Positions 34,301-42,488 of a DNA stretch of 48,668 nt are shown piece by piece; the first letter of the stretch is position 1, and each line of letters starts with the position of its first letter. Position numbers and translations under genes: made by a program. The stretch lies in NCBI GenBank assembly GCA_002470275.1, contig DKNY01000048.1:943-49610 (forward strand). The letters are read 5' to 3'. The notes beneath the pieces are model-generated. The model did not search any database. It saw nothing but the letters and a program-made list of their open reading frames with translations, and was not told the origin of the DNA. This stretch comes from Gammaproteobacteria bacterium UBA7376 (GTDB lineage: Bacteria; Pseudomonadota; Gammaproteobacteria; Pseudomonadales; Azotimanducaceae).

Positions 34301-34496
34301 GTTCTTCGGCCTGGTCCCCATTCTTTTTGAGACCTCTGTGCAAGCTCAGATGGTCATTCCTATGGCGGTATCCTTGGCTTTCGGCATTATCTTTTCCACC
34401 GTCATCACCCTGGTGCTGGTGCCAGTGCTGTACAACGTCCTCGAGGATTTCACCTTTCGCAAAGGATCCCAGGGCGCACAGGTAGCCGCCTCCTAA
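31380..34496 (+). CDS. RND efflux pump inner-membrane permease
   Basis: A proton-driven RND transporter of 1038 residues with the usual two halves: a first membrane helix (LLMLFIFGLGGWAAF), a large periplasmic domain, the helix 2-6 bundle near 335-480, a second periplasmic loop and helices 8-12 near 860-1020. The proton relay is visible as GIVVDDAIIIAEAAHSE in helix 4 (two Asp) and ALAGVVVNDSLILVDVVNK in helix 10. GTG 31380 overlaps the adaptor's stop by eight bases. It resembles the hydrophobe/amphiphile efflux branch rather than heavy-metal pumps. Cargo unknown; no dedicated regulator is adjacent. Confidence 0.93.
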   Translation: MARDYEDSEVSGLIGWFAKNHVAANLLMLFIFGLGGWAAFDLKKESMPPIDFEQVQVDVAYPGAGPEEIESGILVNIEEALSGIDGIDRLEGVAREGVGIVRVDVKTSFDVGEVSDQVKMAVDGISTFPEDIERPVIRRIERQIQALTVQISGDLNELMMRALADDIREEILALPEVTYAEPWGARPYEISVEISEDRLREFDMTLAEVANTIRRWSVDLPGGQIRTEAGNIRLRAEGRAYYGEEFADIALLTNPDGSQIRLSDIATINDGFEEWSFLALYDGEPSLGINVFSTEKENEIQISAAVRAYVEEKQGSLPEGIHLNIWNDATFFLNQQMNMLLKNMALGAVLVFCILGLFLRMRLAIWVLVGLPVAVLGAFMLMPVVGVTINIISLFAFILVLGIVVDDAIIIAEAAHSETERFGYSVPNIVRGAQRVAVPATFGVLTTVMAFLPMLAVTGPPSTLTQATAWVVIFCLMFSLVESKLILPSHLGLMGPPKTGPNPINREVDRLLKRFIAEVYQPFLERAIAYRYVTIASFLGMVLLVVGFSVGGFIKYSFFPDIQKPSLSVSFEVSDGSRETLALEVLTNIRGVLNEMRRESIEKYGPEGEIVDHNFAWLSENRVGRLVVQLSQDSANPISAKGVENAWRERVGQIAGVKEIAFSSTDKMGGAPVAFKLSSRDTESAELASAELANYLESLGGLYEVTSSLEAGPQEINLQIKPEAVAMGVTLSDLARQVREAFYGAEAQRMIRDGQEVRVMVRYPQADRRSIGDLESMWIRLPNGTEVPFSSVAEYTMAPGVDVIRRFDKRRAIRVSASVDEQQIAPRRAIEQVVTEFQPGLMQRYSGLSVELDGGAREERESLVDLYLVAALVLAGIYALLAIPLGSYLQPFIIMSVIPFGLIGALMGHFLLGKTVSVISILGFVALAGVVVNDSLILVDVVNKKMANGMAVAQAALASGAERFRAIVLTSLTTFFGLVPILFETSVQAQMVIPMAVSLAFGIIFSTVITLVLVPVLYNVLEDFTFRKGSQGAQVAAS

Positions 34497-34573
34497 GAGG
34501 CCTGGGCAAGGCCTGGATTGATCAGGTACGATCTGCTCAATAGATCATCGATACGAAATGATTGCGGAGAAAA

Positions 34574-34792
34574 ATGTTGGCCGGTGAAATTACCCTAGGG
34601 GGCGCTCGCGGCACCCAGCCAAAGCCCGTCCAGTCCAATGAGCCTCGCCCAGCGGAGCGTGAGCGCTCTCAGAACGATCGTCAGCGGGAGGGGGTCGAGG
34701 TGCGGCTCAGTGAGCGCGCGACCCGTGGAGAGAGCCAACAGCCTCGTCGCGAAGAAACCTATGAAAGTCTCGCGTCGCGACGTGGTCGTTAG
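34574..34792 (+). CDS. Putative small Arg/Glu-rich protein, 72 residues
   Basis: A short ORF downstream of the RND pump with GGAGA three to four bases before ATG 34574. The chain is very hydrophilic (about a quarter Arg, many Glu, Gln, Ser, Pro), probably disordered, and ends SLASRRGR. I recognise no family. It is convergent with the DUF3604 gene, 17 bases apart. It could be non-coding, since Arg-rich frames arise by chance in GC-rich DNA, but the ribosome binding site favours a real gene. Confidence 0.4.
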   Translation: MLAGEITLGGARGTQPKPVQSNEPRPAERERSQNDRQREGVEVRLSERATRGESQQPRREETYESLASRRGR

Positions 34793-34809
34793 GGCACATC
34801 CAACGGACG

Positions 34810-36867
34810 TCAGTCCGATTCAGGGAGCATCCAGATGGGGGATGACCAGACCCGCTCCTGGAGCGTCGCCAGGAGGTCGCTTCTCGGCATAACCCCTGCC
34901 TGGAGCGCGTCCCAGGTGGACCAACGACAGGTCGGATTCTCAAGCGCCCGAGCATAGTAAAAGGCCCGCTCTGATGCATCGAAGTCAGGATCTTTCCAGG
35001 CTGCCATGAGGCGTCCTGCGCCCCGATCGGGTGTGATGGCGCAGCTGGCCAAATCGACCCTCGCACCATTGTCTGGGCAGCGGTGGGTTATTTCATCAAC
35101 CTCCCCCTTGTCGGAGCACGCAACGTCGTAGACCTGTTCACGATGTGCTCCATTTTCTGTCCAGCCCTTCACAATTTGCAGTCTCTGCAGAGCCGCTGAA
35201 TTAGGGTCTCGGATCGCTTCAACCAGCAAGGTGGGGGTGCCCTGTTCCTGGAGGTGCAGTTCCGAACCCATGCTGGCTCCCTGTGCGTAGGCCTGGGTCA
35301 AATCACGTTGATCAGCGAGCTTGTTGTCTTCTAGGCCATAGCCGGCAAAGAGTCGCACCTTCATTCTTGGCCCTGAGGTGGCGAAGGTTTCCTTGCGACG
35401 AAACGCCCGATAGAGGGCTTCCCGGGTATTGCGCTCTGCCCAAACCCCGGTAAGGCCCGATGCCCCCCAGGTTTCGTAGGCGCCGGTAGCATACTCCTGG
35501 CCCTCCACGAGCTTGACCTGGACGCGCCCTGCGGCTTTGATGACTTCAGACTCCGCTGGCGTTAAGGGCACAGAACCGCGCCAGGCGCTGGTGCCGTCCA
35601 GCAGGCCAACTTTAGAAAAGTAGCCCTTTTCGGTAAGTGACGAAGCGGCATTGTGCGTATCCGATGCGCCCACAAAGCCAAACTGATAGGCGTTGGTTAT
35701 GCCAGATTCGGCGAGGACTAAGCCATTAAGCAAGGCCTCTCTAGCATAAGAGCCTGAGGGGGCGCTCTTTTGAGTAGTCGCGATGCGATAAGGCATAATT
35801 TCAAAATTAGCCCACTCGTCTTCCGGCGAGAGCAGGGGGTGCGTCTCAGATGTGCCCTTGACCTGGGTCAACTCCACCAGGGGTTCATTGCGCAGCCGCT
35901 GATCCGCATACTCTCGGTCAATAGGATTATTGTCCCAGTCCACCATCTTGAACATGGCGCCATTTGAGCCATTGGGGTTATGGGGAATGGCCATGGCCTC
36001 AATGCCCTGAGCCCTTAGCCCGTCCATCCAGTCCCAGAGTCCTTCCGGGTTTTGGCTGTGCAGGCGAGAGAACGGCATGGCGGGCAGTTTATCTGAATCC
36101 TTGAAAATGACGTTGCGATGTAGGTTGCCTCGGTCATCGGTGGATGACGTATATTCATAGGCGACAAAGGTGGTGAATTCACCAGGTTGATAGTGGGCTT
36201 CCGCGGCCGCCACAATATCTGCCCAGGCTTCCTTAGCAATACCGTTTAGGAGATCAACATCCGTTTCTCCGTTGATAATCCTCTGGAAGGTTTCCGGTAG
36301 AAACGTCGTGAAGGCATTGACGCGCTCACTGAGACTGTTGCTGTTCATGTTGTCATCGGCATTGATATCGTGGAGGTCGGTGACGTGATCTTCCTGAGAG
36401 AACTCGGTCGAGGTGTCCGCCGCAGCGCTGACCGCCCCAAGAAACATGGCGTGATCGGTAACCGCATAGAAGTCTAGTGGCTGGCTGAGTTGCAGGACGA
36501 AGCCAGAGGGGTGACGAATGGGCTCCCCTTGGGCGTAGCGGTAGGCATCGTAGGGCGTTGCGACCGTGCCAAAGGCATAGGCGTCAAAAGAATACTTCGT
36601 GTGGACATGCAGGTCCCCAAAATAGGCCTGGCGCATTGCGTTGCGCTGGGCAGCGCCAACAATGGTATCAGTAGGCATGTCCAGGGGCGGCGCATCAAAG
36701 CGCCGGGCGGCTGTCTGGTTAGCGGGCGTGGTCGAGTGCGCGTTCCCCGCGGCCTCTGTCTGAGGACCTGAATCACCGCTGTCCTGGCTACAGGCACCTA
36801 ACAATAAGGCGGCCAGGGCCAAAATCGTTAGGCCCTGAGCCGGTGACCCCTTAATGATGCACAACAT
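34810..36867 (-). CDS. DUF3604 family lipoprotein (PHP-like metal domain)
   Basis: A 685-residue protein with a lipobox LLGAC (lipidated Cys26) after a hydrophobic signal, so probably anchored in the outer or inner membrane facing the periplasm. The DUF3604 core starts with YFGDLHVHTKYSFDAYAFG near residue 84; its His residues, the FYAVTDHAMFLG and FVGASDTHNAASS segments, match metal ligands of PHP-type phosphoesterases. Biochemical function is unknown. Start ATG 36867 with AGGGGA upstream. It sits 104 bases after the third TonB receptor on the same strand, behind a hairpin terminator; the family often occurs near such receptors, so a periplasmic step on an imported substrate is plausible. 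Confidence 0.88.
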   Translation of the reverse strand: MLCIIKGSPAQGLTILALAALLLGACSQDSGDSGPQTEAAGNAHSTTPANQTAARRFDAPPLDMPTDTIVGAAQRNAMRQAYFGDLHVHTKYSFDAYAFGTVATPYDAYRYAQGEPIRHPSGFVLQLSQPLDFYAVTDHAMFLGAVSAAADTSTEFSQEDHVTDLHDINADDNMNSNSLSERVNAFTTFLPETFQRIINGETDVDLLNGIAKEAWADIVAAAEAHYQPGEFTTFVAYEYTSSTDDRGNLHRNVIFKDSDKLPAMPFSRLHSQNPEGLWDWMDGLRAQGIEAMAIPHNPNGSNGAMFKMVDWDNNPIDREYADQRLRNEPLVELTQVKGTSETHPLLSPEDEWANFEIMPYRIATTQKSAPSGSYAREALLNGLVLAESGITNAYQFGFVGASDTHNAASSLTEKGYFSKVGLLDGTSAWRGSVPLTPAESEVIKAAGRVQVKLVEGQEYATGAYETWGASGLTGVWAERNTREALYRAFRRKETFATSGPRMKVRLFAGYGLEDNKLADQRDLTQAYAQGASMGSELHLQEQGTPTLLVEAIRDPNSAALQRLQIVKGWTENGAHREQVYDVACSDKGEVDEITHRCPDNGARVDLASCAITPDRGAGRLMAAWKDPDFDASERAFYYARALENPTCRWSTWDALQAGVMPRSDLLATLQERVWSSPIWMLPESD

Positions 36868-36901
36868 TTTTATCCCCTGTTTTTCCCAAAGAGATCATGA
36901 C

Positions 36902-36949
36902 AAGAAAGAGGGCCTCTGACCAACCTCAAGATCAGGCTTAGTCAGAGGC
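36902..36949 (-). terminator. Intrinsic terminator after the third TonB receptor
   Basis: GCCTCTGAC (36912-36920) and GTCAGAGGC (36941-36949) make a perfect nine-bp stem with a 20-base loop that can itself fold. On the minus strand it follows the receptor stop by 23 bases and is succeeded by a T-rich stretch (CTCTTTCTTG). Confidence 0.6.
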
Positions 36950-36971
36950 AAATGATTCGAAGCGGCCGTGG

Positions 36972-39731
36972 CTATCTAAAGCGGTAGGTCACATCCACGC
37001 CAAAATACCTGGGGTCCAAGATGGGTGCTCTTAGCCGATAGTTGAAATCATAGGAGCTTGCATTCAGATTCCTGGGCTGTCGGCGATCGGTAACGTTGTC
37101 CACAAAGACCCTCGCCTGCCAAGTTTCTTGGTTATCCCGCCAGGTAAGGGCGACATCCAAGCGCAGCCTGTCCGGCACATGATCCAACTCGCGCTCGAAG
37201 CCGGTGGAGTAGTAGGAGCCGGTATAGGACATGGTGGCGATGGCATTGACCGTGCCCTGGTCGAGGCGCCACTCATAGTCCGTCCACATCGTCGCTTTCC
37301 AGTTCGGGATACGCCGCAGCTGGTTGCCGTCAAAATCTTTGATTAGGAATGCGTCCCGTCCATCGGTGGTGGTCTCGTTGAACAGGCCTATTGGATAGTT
37401 GGGGTCCGAATCCTCAAGTACGAGGAAGGAAGCCGTGTATTCGGTATTGGCATAGCTCGCATTTCCGCCCAGTGTCAGGCTGTTGTTGACCAGCCAGGTA
37501 ATCTCCGTCTCGATACCAAAGTTTTCCGCGCTATCCGCATTTTTCACAAAGTCTGCAGAGGTCTGGCGGACTGTGCTAAAAACGTCTACCTGGTCCTGGT
37601 AGTTGTCATAATCGTAGCGATAGATTGAGCTGTTGACCTGAAGCTGGCCATCTAGGAAGGTTCCCTTATGGCCCATTTCATAGGCGACGACCTCTTCCTG
37701 GTCATAGCTGATCAAGCTGATCGGGTCGCCTGTTGACCCACTGCCCGTTCTGGCATCTAACACCCCAAGGGAATATCCGCCTGCTCGGTAGCCTGTGGTG
37801 ATGGAGAAATACACCAGCGTTTCTTCATTTGGGGTCCAGTCCAGGTTAATTCTGAACGAGGTGTCCCCCCAGGTCTCGTTATCTTCGGCGCGCATGGCGA
37901 AAGAAAGCGGGAAACCTTCTAGCAGCAGTGGCGTGGCGCAGCCCATTTCGCCGAGAGTGCAGGTAGGTACGATGGGGTTCGCCGGATTAAACGTGGCCGT
38001 TGCGGCGCCAGAAAAAACATTGGCGATGGCTAGGGGCGTCAGGCCTAGGGCACTACAGTCGGTACTGAATTGGGTGTCGCAGGAATTGTCTAGAGCAGCG
38101 TCAAGGAAATGAAACTCGTTGTAGCCGGTTCGGTTCTCATACACATCCTTGCGATCCTCCGCCCAGCGTAGGCCTGCGGTCAGCGCCCACTCCTCGTTGA
38201 AGGTATAGGTGCCCTGGGTGTAGACGGCGACCGCCTCTACCTCAGCAGTATTGAAGTGTTCATAGTGGGCGCCGCCTGGGTCGCCCTGCCATGGGCCAAG
38301 TAAAGTCTGATTCAGATCGCTTGAGCCAATTCGAGCGTGCTCACTGCTGATACCAGTAATGAACGGCAGAAATCCGGCGAGGTTTCCGTAGTTATAGGCT
38401 TGGGTAAAGCGAGGCGCATCACGAAGCGCATAGTTTTGAAGTCGATCAGAATTGAACAAATAAACCCCACTGGTCATCTGTAACGCGTCACCCAACTGCC
38501 ACAGCACCTGTAGCTCGTGAGAGGAGGTCTCTACGGCTTCAAGAGCAGTCTGTCGCCGCTGGCTGAAGTCGGCGTCCACGTAGTCAAAGTCCAGGTCTAA
38601 GGTATAGTCGAAATCCTGCCAGCCTAGCAGGTACTTCACCGACACCGCGTCACTGAGATCCCAGGTGACGTCGAGCTGGACTCCATTTTGATCAAAGCGC
38701 TCACTATTCAGGCCGTTATTGACTACCGGATTATCTATGTCGTTCAAACCGATGTTGGTTGGCAAGCGGCTTGCGTCCAGGCCAAACGCAGGATTGGGGT
38801 GGACACCCGCCGAATCTACCCCGGGACGATTGGGCAGGCCCCATAGAGTCGAGCCGCCAGGATGACGGAAGCCCAAGGCCCCGGCAGTTCCAGCCGCAAC
38901 GGGGCGCAGACCACGAGCATAATTAGAGGCATTGATGTTCCCCCGGTCACCGGCTATTCCGTCTGTAAGTAAAACGTCGCCACCGCCCGCTCGATCAGAT
39001 GCACGATCGTTCCATCGCACATAGACCGACCAGTCCTCGCTCACATCCCATTCCAGCGACAGGGAAATATTTTGGTCATCGATGCTGTTGAAGTCTTGAT
39101 CGCTGTCCTGGCCCTTGATGACGCCGTCTCGGTCCCGCTTGACGAAGGTAAGCCGACCGTTGACCCGATCGTCGATAAGGGGCCCTGAGAGAAATCCGTA
39201 AAATTCTCGCGCGCTAAAATTGCCTGCTACGGCTCGAAATTCACCCTCCATTTCACTGGTGGGTCGATTTGAGATGTAGTTCAGGGCGCCGCCGATAGCG
39301 TTGCGCCCATATAGGGTGCCCTGGGGGCCGCGCAAGACCTCAATCCGTTCAACGTCATAAAGCCCGTTCTCGGAGGCCGCGATACCAAAATCCTCCGAAT
39401 AGACGCCGTTGTAGTAGGTGGCAACGCCTGTGTCACCACCCAGGGCCCTAAAATTCCGACCCACGCCACGAATACGGATATCGTAAGCATCGCGGGTGGT
39501 GGCCGGAATAAAGTTGACTAGCTCGTCGGCTCCCTGGAGGCCGAAGTCGTCTATCTTGGACGCGTCGAAGGCGGTAATGGATATGGAGGTATCCGAGACC
39601 GTTGACTGCCGTTTTTCTGCCGTGACGATGACTTCTTCAATAGTGCGATCTGCTTGCTCCGCCGTCGTCGCCTGATAGATCAGCGTGCTGAGCACAAGCG
39701 TGCCCCAGCGCAATAAATTTGGATAACGCAT
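36972..39731 (-). CDS. TonB-dependent outer-membrane receptor (large)
   Basis: A 919-residue outer-membrane receptor. ATG 39731, preceded by GGGAGGG at ideal distance, starts a signal peptide (LLRWGTLVLSTLIYQATTA), a TonB box EEVIVTAEKR and a plug with LRGPQGTLYGRNAIGGAL near residue 145; the longer frame from 39947 is not coding. The barrel ends RYFGVDVTYRFR with the classical terminal aromatic residue. Loops contain Cys pairs (SCDTQFSTDC and PTCTLGEMGC), likely disulfides. The TAEKR-type receptors are common in bacteria growing on steroids, lignin-like or glycoside substrates. A GAAACT-N5-AGTTTC inverted repeat lies in the leader at 39792-39808. Confidence 0.95.
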   Translation of the reverse strand: MRYPNLLRWGTLVLSTLIYQATTAEQADRTIEEVIVTAEKRQSTVSDTSISITAFDASKIDDFGLQGADELVNFIPATTRDAYDIRIRGVGRNFRALGGDTGVATYYNGVYSEDFGIAASENGLYDVERIEVLRGPQGTLYGRNAIGGALNYISNRPTSEMEGEFRAVAGNFSAREFYGFLSGPLIDDRVNGRLTFVKRDRDGVIKGQDSDQDFNSIDDQNISLSLEWDVSEDWSVYVRWNDRASDRAGGGDVLLTDGIAGDRGNINASNYARGLRPVAAGTAGALGFRHPGGSTLWGLPNRPGVDSAGVHPNPAFGLDASRLPTNIGLNDIDNPVVNNGLNSERFDQNGVQLDVTWDLSDAVSVKYLLGWQDFDYTLDLDFDYVDADFSQRRQTALEAVETSSHELQVLWQLGDALQMTSGVYLFNSDRLQNYALRDAPRFTQAYNYGNLAGFLPFITGISSEHARIGSSDLNQTLLGPWQGDPGGAHYEHFNTAEVEAVAVYTQGTYTFNEEWALTAGLRWAEDRKDVYENRTGYNEFHFLDAALDNSCDTQFSTDCSALGLTPLAIANVFSGAATATFNPANPIVPTCTLGEMGCATPLLLEGFPLSFAMRAEDNETWGDTSFRINLDWTPNEETLVYFSITTGYRAGGYSLGVLDARTGSGSTGDPISLISYDQEEVVAYEMGHKGTFLDGQLQVNSSIYRYDYDNYQDQVDVFSTVRQTSADFVKNADSAENFGIETEITWLVNNSLTLGGNASYANTEYTASFLVLEDSDPNYPIGLFNETTTDGRDAFLIKDFDGNQLRRIPNWKATMWTDYEWRLDQGTVNAIATMSYTGSYYSTGFERELDHVPDRLRLDVALTWRDNQETWQARVFVDNVTDRRQPRNLNASSYDFNYRLRAPILDPRYFGVDVTYRFR

Positions 39732-39791
39732 TTTTTCCCTCCCGTATACGTGCCTACCTGGGGTTATGGACGCCTTGGCCCAATAGAGGGC

Positions 39792-39808
39792 GAAACTCTC
39801 CCAGTTTC
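39792..39808. promoter_or_regulatory. Inverted repeat in TonB receptor leader
   Basis: GAAACT and AGTTTC are exact reverse complements five bases apart, 60 bases upstream of the receptor start. It may be an operator or an mRNA hairpin. The 280-bp gap 39732-40011 otherwise shows no coding sequence or clear promoter. Confidence 0.3.
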
Positions 39809-40011
39809 CCCCAGCCAGATATGATGTGCGGTGCAGCGTGCGGTGACACAGCATGCATCCCTGGTCCAGTGTGAATCTGGATGGGGGAAATGAAATGCCG
39901 AGAGGCTTATGGGTATTGTTTTCAGGGCGGACGGTCGTTTTGTCCAAGGCAGTTGTGTCGGCCTGCCGAGGGTCAGATTTCGGTTGTTAGGCGAGGCGCT
40001 GAATGCTCAGT

Positions 40012-40860
40012 TTAGGGATGAACGCGGATAAGACCCTCTTGGGTGGTGGACGCAACCAGCAGGCCGGCTTGATTGTAAATCAAGCCGCGATTGAAGCCTC
40101 TAGCGCCGCTGGCGTTGGGGCTGTCCTGTTCGTATAGCAGCCATTCGTCTGCACGGAAGCGGCGATGAAACCACATGGCATGATCCAGGCTCGCAGACTG
40201 CAGGTTTGGCTGCATAAAGCTGATGCCGTGAGGCCGCGTTGCTGTATCCAGAAGCGACCAATCAGACAAGTAGGCTAAGACGCATTGGTGAATGCGTGGG
40301 TCGTCGGGCAGGGCATCGGCGCTGCGCATCCAGCACTGCTGCCTGGGTTCGGCTGGCTTGGGATCGAGCATGTCTTGTGGTGCCACAGGTCGCAGATCAA
40401 TGGCGATTGTCGTCTCCGCATGCGCCTGATATTCCGGTGCCCAATGCGCGGCCTGTTCAAGTCGAAGTTCGCGTTCATCCAGCAAGGACTCAGGCCGTGG
40501 GGCCTCAGGCATCGGGAATTGGTGGCTCAGCCCGGATTCCTCAATTTGAAACGAAATAGACAGGGTAAAAATGGCGTGGCCTCGCTGAACCGCCACAACG
40601 CGCCGGGTGGTGAAGCTTTTGCCATCTCGAATTCGATCGACCTTGTAGAGAATTGGAATCTCTGTATCGCCAGCACGAAGGAAGTAGCCGTGTAGCGAGT
40701 GAACCTGCCGGTCCGCCGGTACGGTGCGAGAGGCGGCGACTAGGGCCTGACCAATGACCTGACCGCCATATATCCGCTGCCAGCCATCATTGGGACTGGT
40801 TGCGCGGTAGTGGTTCAGCTCGATCTCTTCTAGATCGAGAATCTTGATGATCTCGTTCAA
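40012..40860 (-). CDS. tesB: Acyl-CoA thioesterase II
   Basis: A double-hotdog thioesterase that hydrolyses medium- and long-chain acyl-CoA in the cytoplasm. The N-terminal hotdog carries YGGQVIGQALVAASRTVP and HSLHGYFLRAGD; GKSFTTRRVVAVQRGHAIF is the conserved strand after it. The C-terminal hotdog carries SLDHAMWFHRRFRADEWLLYEQ and a final GARGFNRGLIYNQAGLLVASTTQEGLIR, both highly diagnostic of TesB. The start is TTG 40860, matching the E. coli N-terminus in register after a short leader; no ATG fits. It lies 31 bases after ahcY on the same strand with a small GC-rich hairpin between them. Confidence 0.95.
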   Translation of the reverse strand: MNEIIKILDLEEIELNHYRATSPNDGWQRIYGGQVIGQALVAASRTVPADRQVHSLHGYFLRAGDTEIPILYKVDRIRDGKSFTTRRVVAVQRGHAIFTLSISFQIEESGLSHQFPMPEAPRPESLLDERELRLEQAAHWAPEYQAHAETTIAIDLRPVAPQDMLDPKPAEPRQQCWMRSADALPDDPRIHQCVLAYLSDWSLLDTATRPHGISFMQPNLQSASLDHAMWFHRRFRADEWLLYEQDSPNASGARGFNRGLIYNQAGLLVASTTQEGLIRVHP

Positions 40861-40877
40861 GGGTTGCCCCGGCCCCT

Positions 40878-40892
40878 ACGGCCTTTGGCCGT
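40878..40892 (-). other. GC-rich hairpin at the ahcY-tesB junction
   Basis: ACGGCC and GGCCGT form a six-bp stem with a three-base loop, touching the ahcY stop codon. No T run follows on the minus strand, so it is not a normal terminator. It may affect mRNA processing between the two genes. Confidence 0.35.
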
Positions 40893-42253
40893 CAGTATTT
40901 ATAGCTCTCTACCTTGAAGGGCCCTTCCTGGCCGACGCCGATATAATCCGCCTGATGCTGGGTCAGCCTGGTGATGGTGCCACCAAAGCCTTGCACCATG
41001 AGCTCAGCGACTTCTTCATCGAGCTTCTTAGGCAGGACCTCGATCCCCACAGGCTGCCGCTGATTTTCGGGTTGGTCGGCCCAGGCTAGCTCAAAGAGGT
41101 ACATCTGCGCGAGTACCTGATTTGCGAAGGAGCCGTCCATAATGCGCGAGGGATGTCCCATGGCGTTACCCAAATTGACCAGCCGGCCTTCCGAAAGCAG
41201 GATCAGATAATCACCGGCCACGTCAGACCGATGAATCATATGCACCTGATCTTTAACCTTCTCCCATCGCCAATGTTCGCGCATGTAGGCCGTATCGATC
41301 TCGTTGTCGAAGTGGCCGATATTACAGATCAAGGCCCCGGCCTTGACGCTGGAGAGCATGGCCGCGTCGCAGACATTGGCGTTGCCGGTGCAGGTGACGA
41401 TCAGGTCGGTATCCTGGAGCAGGGCCGAATTAATGTCCTGGGCTTTGCCGGTATTGACTCCATTGAGATAGGGCGAGACCACCTCGTAACCATCCATACA
41501 GGCCTGCATCCCGCAAATGGGATCCACCTCCGTGACGCGGACGATCATCCCCTCCTGGCGCAGGCTCTGAGCTGACCCCTTGCCCACATCGCCATAGCCG
41601 ATGACCAGGGCGCGCTTGCCGGCCATCAGCATATCCGTGCCTCTTTTGATGGCGTCGTTCAAGCTATGGCGGCAGCCATATTTATTGTCATTTTTAGACT
41701 TGGTTACCGAGTCATTGACGTTGATCGCTGGTACGCGAAGGGTGCCCTCGCGCAGCATTTCGTAAAGGCGGTGCACACCGGTCGTTGTTTCTTCGCTGAC
41801 GCCATGGATTTGATCCAGCATACGAGGATATTTTTCGTGGATCATAATGGTCAGGTCGCCGCCGTCGTCGAGCAGCATATTGGCATTCCAGGGGGCGCCG
41901 TCCTTGAGAATGGTTTGCTCAAGGCACCACTCGTATTCCTCTTCGGTCTCACCCTTCCAGGCGAACACCGGGATGCCGGCTTCCGCCATGGCTGCGGCGG
42001 CATGATCCTGAGTGGAAAAAATGTTGCAGGATGACCAGCGAACCTCAGCTCCGAGATCGACGAGTGTTTCGATCAAAACAGCCGTCTGAATAGTCATGTG
42101 GATGCATCCAATAATGCGAGCGCCCGCCAGTGGCTGTTCAGCCGCATATTTTTTTCTAAGTGCCATCAACGCCGGCATTTCTGACTGGGCTAGAAGAATT
42201 TCTTTGCGGCCAAATTCAGCTAACGTAATGTCTGCCACTTTGTAATCGGTCAT
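40892..42253 (-). CDS. ahcY: Adenosylhomocysteinase
   Basis: This enzyme cleaves S-adenosylhomocysteine to homocysteine and adenosine with bound NAD, in the methyl cycle. The sequence shows [13 protein letters not shown] and [20 protein letters not shown] at the N-terminus, the substrate region [20 protein letters not shown] near 185, the NAD-binding [14 protein letters not shown] near 217, and the conserved end [10 protein letters not shown] that completes the partner NAD site. Start ATG 42253 with AAGGA upstream is preferred over ATG 42274, which lacks a ribosome binding site. It is divergent from the YbdL-like transaminase. I looked for an SAH riboswitch in the 200-bp leader and saw none. 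Confidence 0.97.
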   Translation of the reverse strand: MTDYKVADITLAEFGRKEILLAQSEMPALMALRKKYAAEQPLAGARIIGCIHMTIQTAVLIETLVDLGAEVRWSSCNIFSTQDHAAAAMAEAGIPVFAWKGETEEEYEWCLEQTILKDGAPWNANMLLDDGGDLTIMIHEKYPRMLDQIHGVSEETTTGVHRLYEMLREGTLRVPAINVNDSVTKSKNDNKYGCRHSLNDAIKRGTDMLMAGKRALVIGYGDVGKGSAQSLRQEGMIVRVTEVDPICGMQACMDGYEVVSPYLNGVNTGKAQDINSALLQDTDLIVTCTGNANVCDAAMLSSVKAGALICNIGHFDNEIDTAYMREHWRWEKVKDQVHMIHRSDVAGDYLILLSEGRLVNLGNAMGHPSRIMDGSFANQVLAQMYLFELAWADQPENQRQPVGIEVLPKKLDEEVAELMVQGFGGTITRLTQHQADYIGVGQEGPFKVESYKY

Positions 42254-42488
42254 CGCTAATTTCCTTATTGTCATAACAATCGCGCCAGCCAGGTTTGGGA
42301 TGAACGATCCTTCTCGGTCGCCGCTATTTGTTCGCTATCTCGCGTTACCTATACGCCTGGGTAGGGCCGGAGCCGATCGCGAGGCGCAGAATAACAGCAT
42401 CCATTTATGATATGAATCTGTAACTGGGAGCGATGCCAAACCTATGTCAGACTTGTCGAGTACCAGACTACAAACCAAGGCAGATTCA

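Noticed and set aside
42254..42488. SAH riboswitch upstream of ahcY
   Set aside because: The leader does not show the conserved GAGG-to-GCUGC core or the CAGGCUCG partner of known SAH riboswitches.
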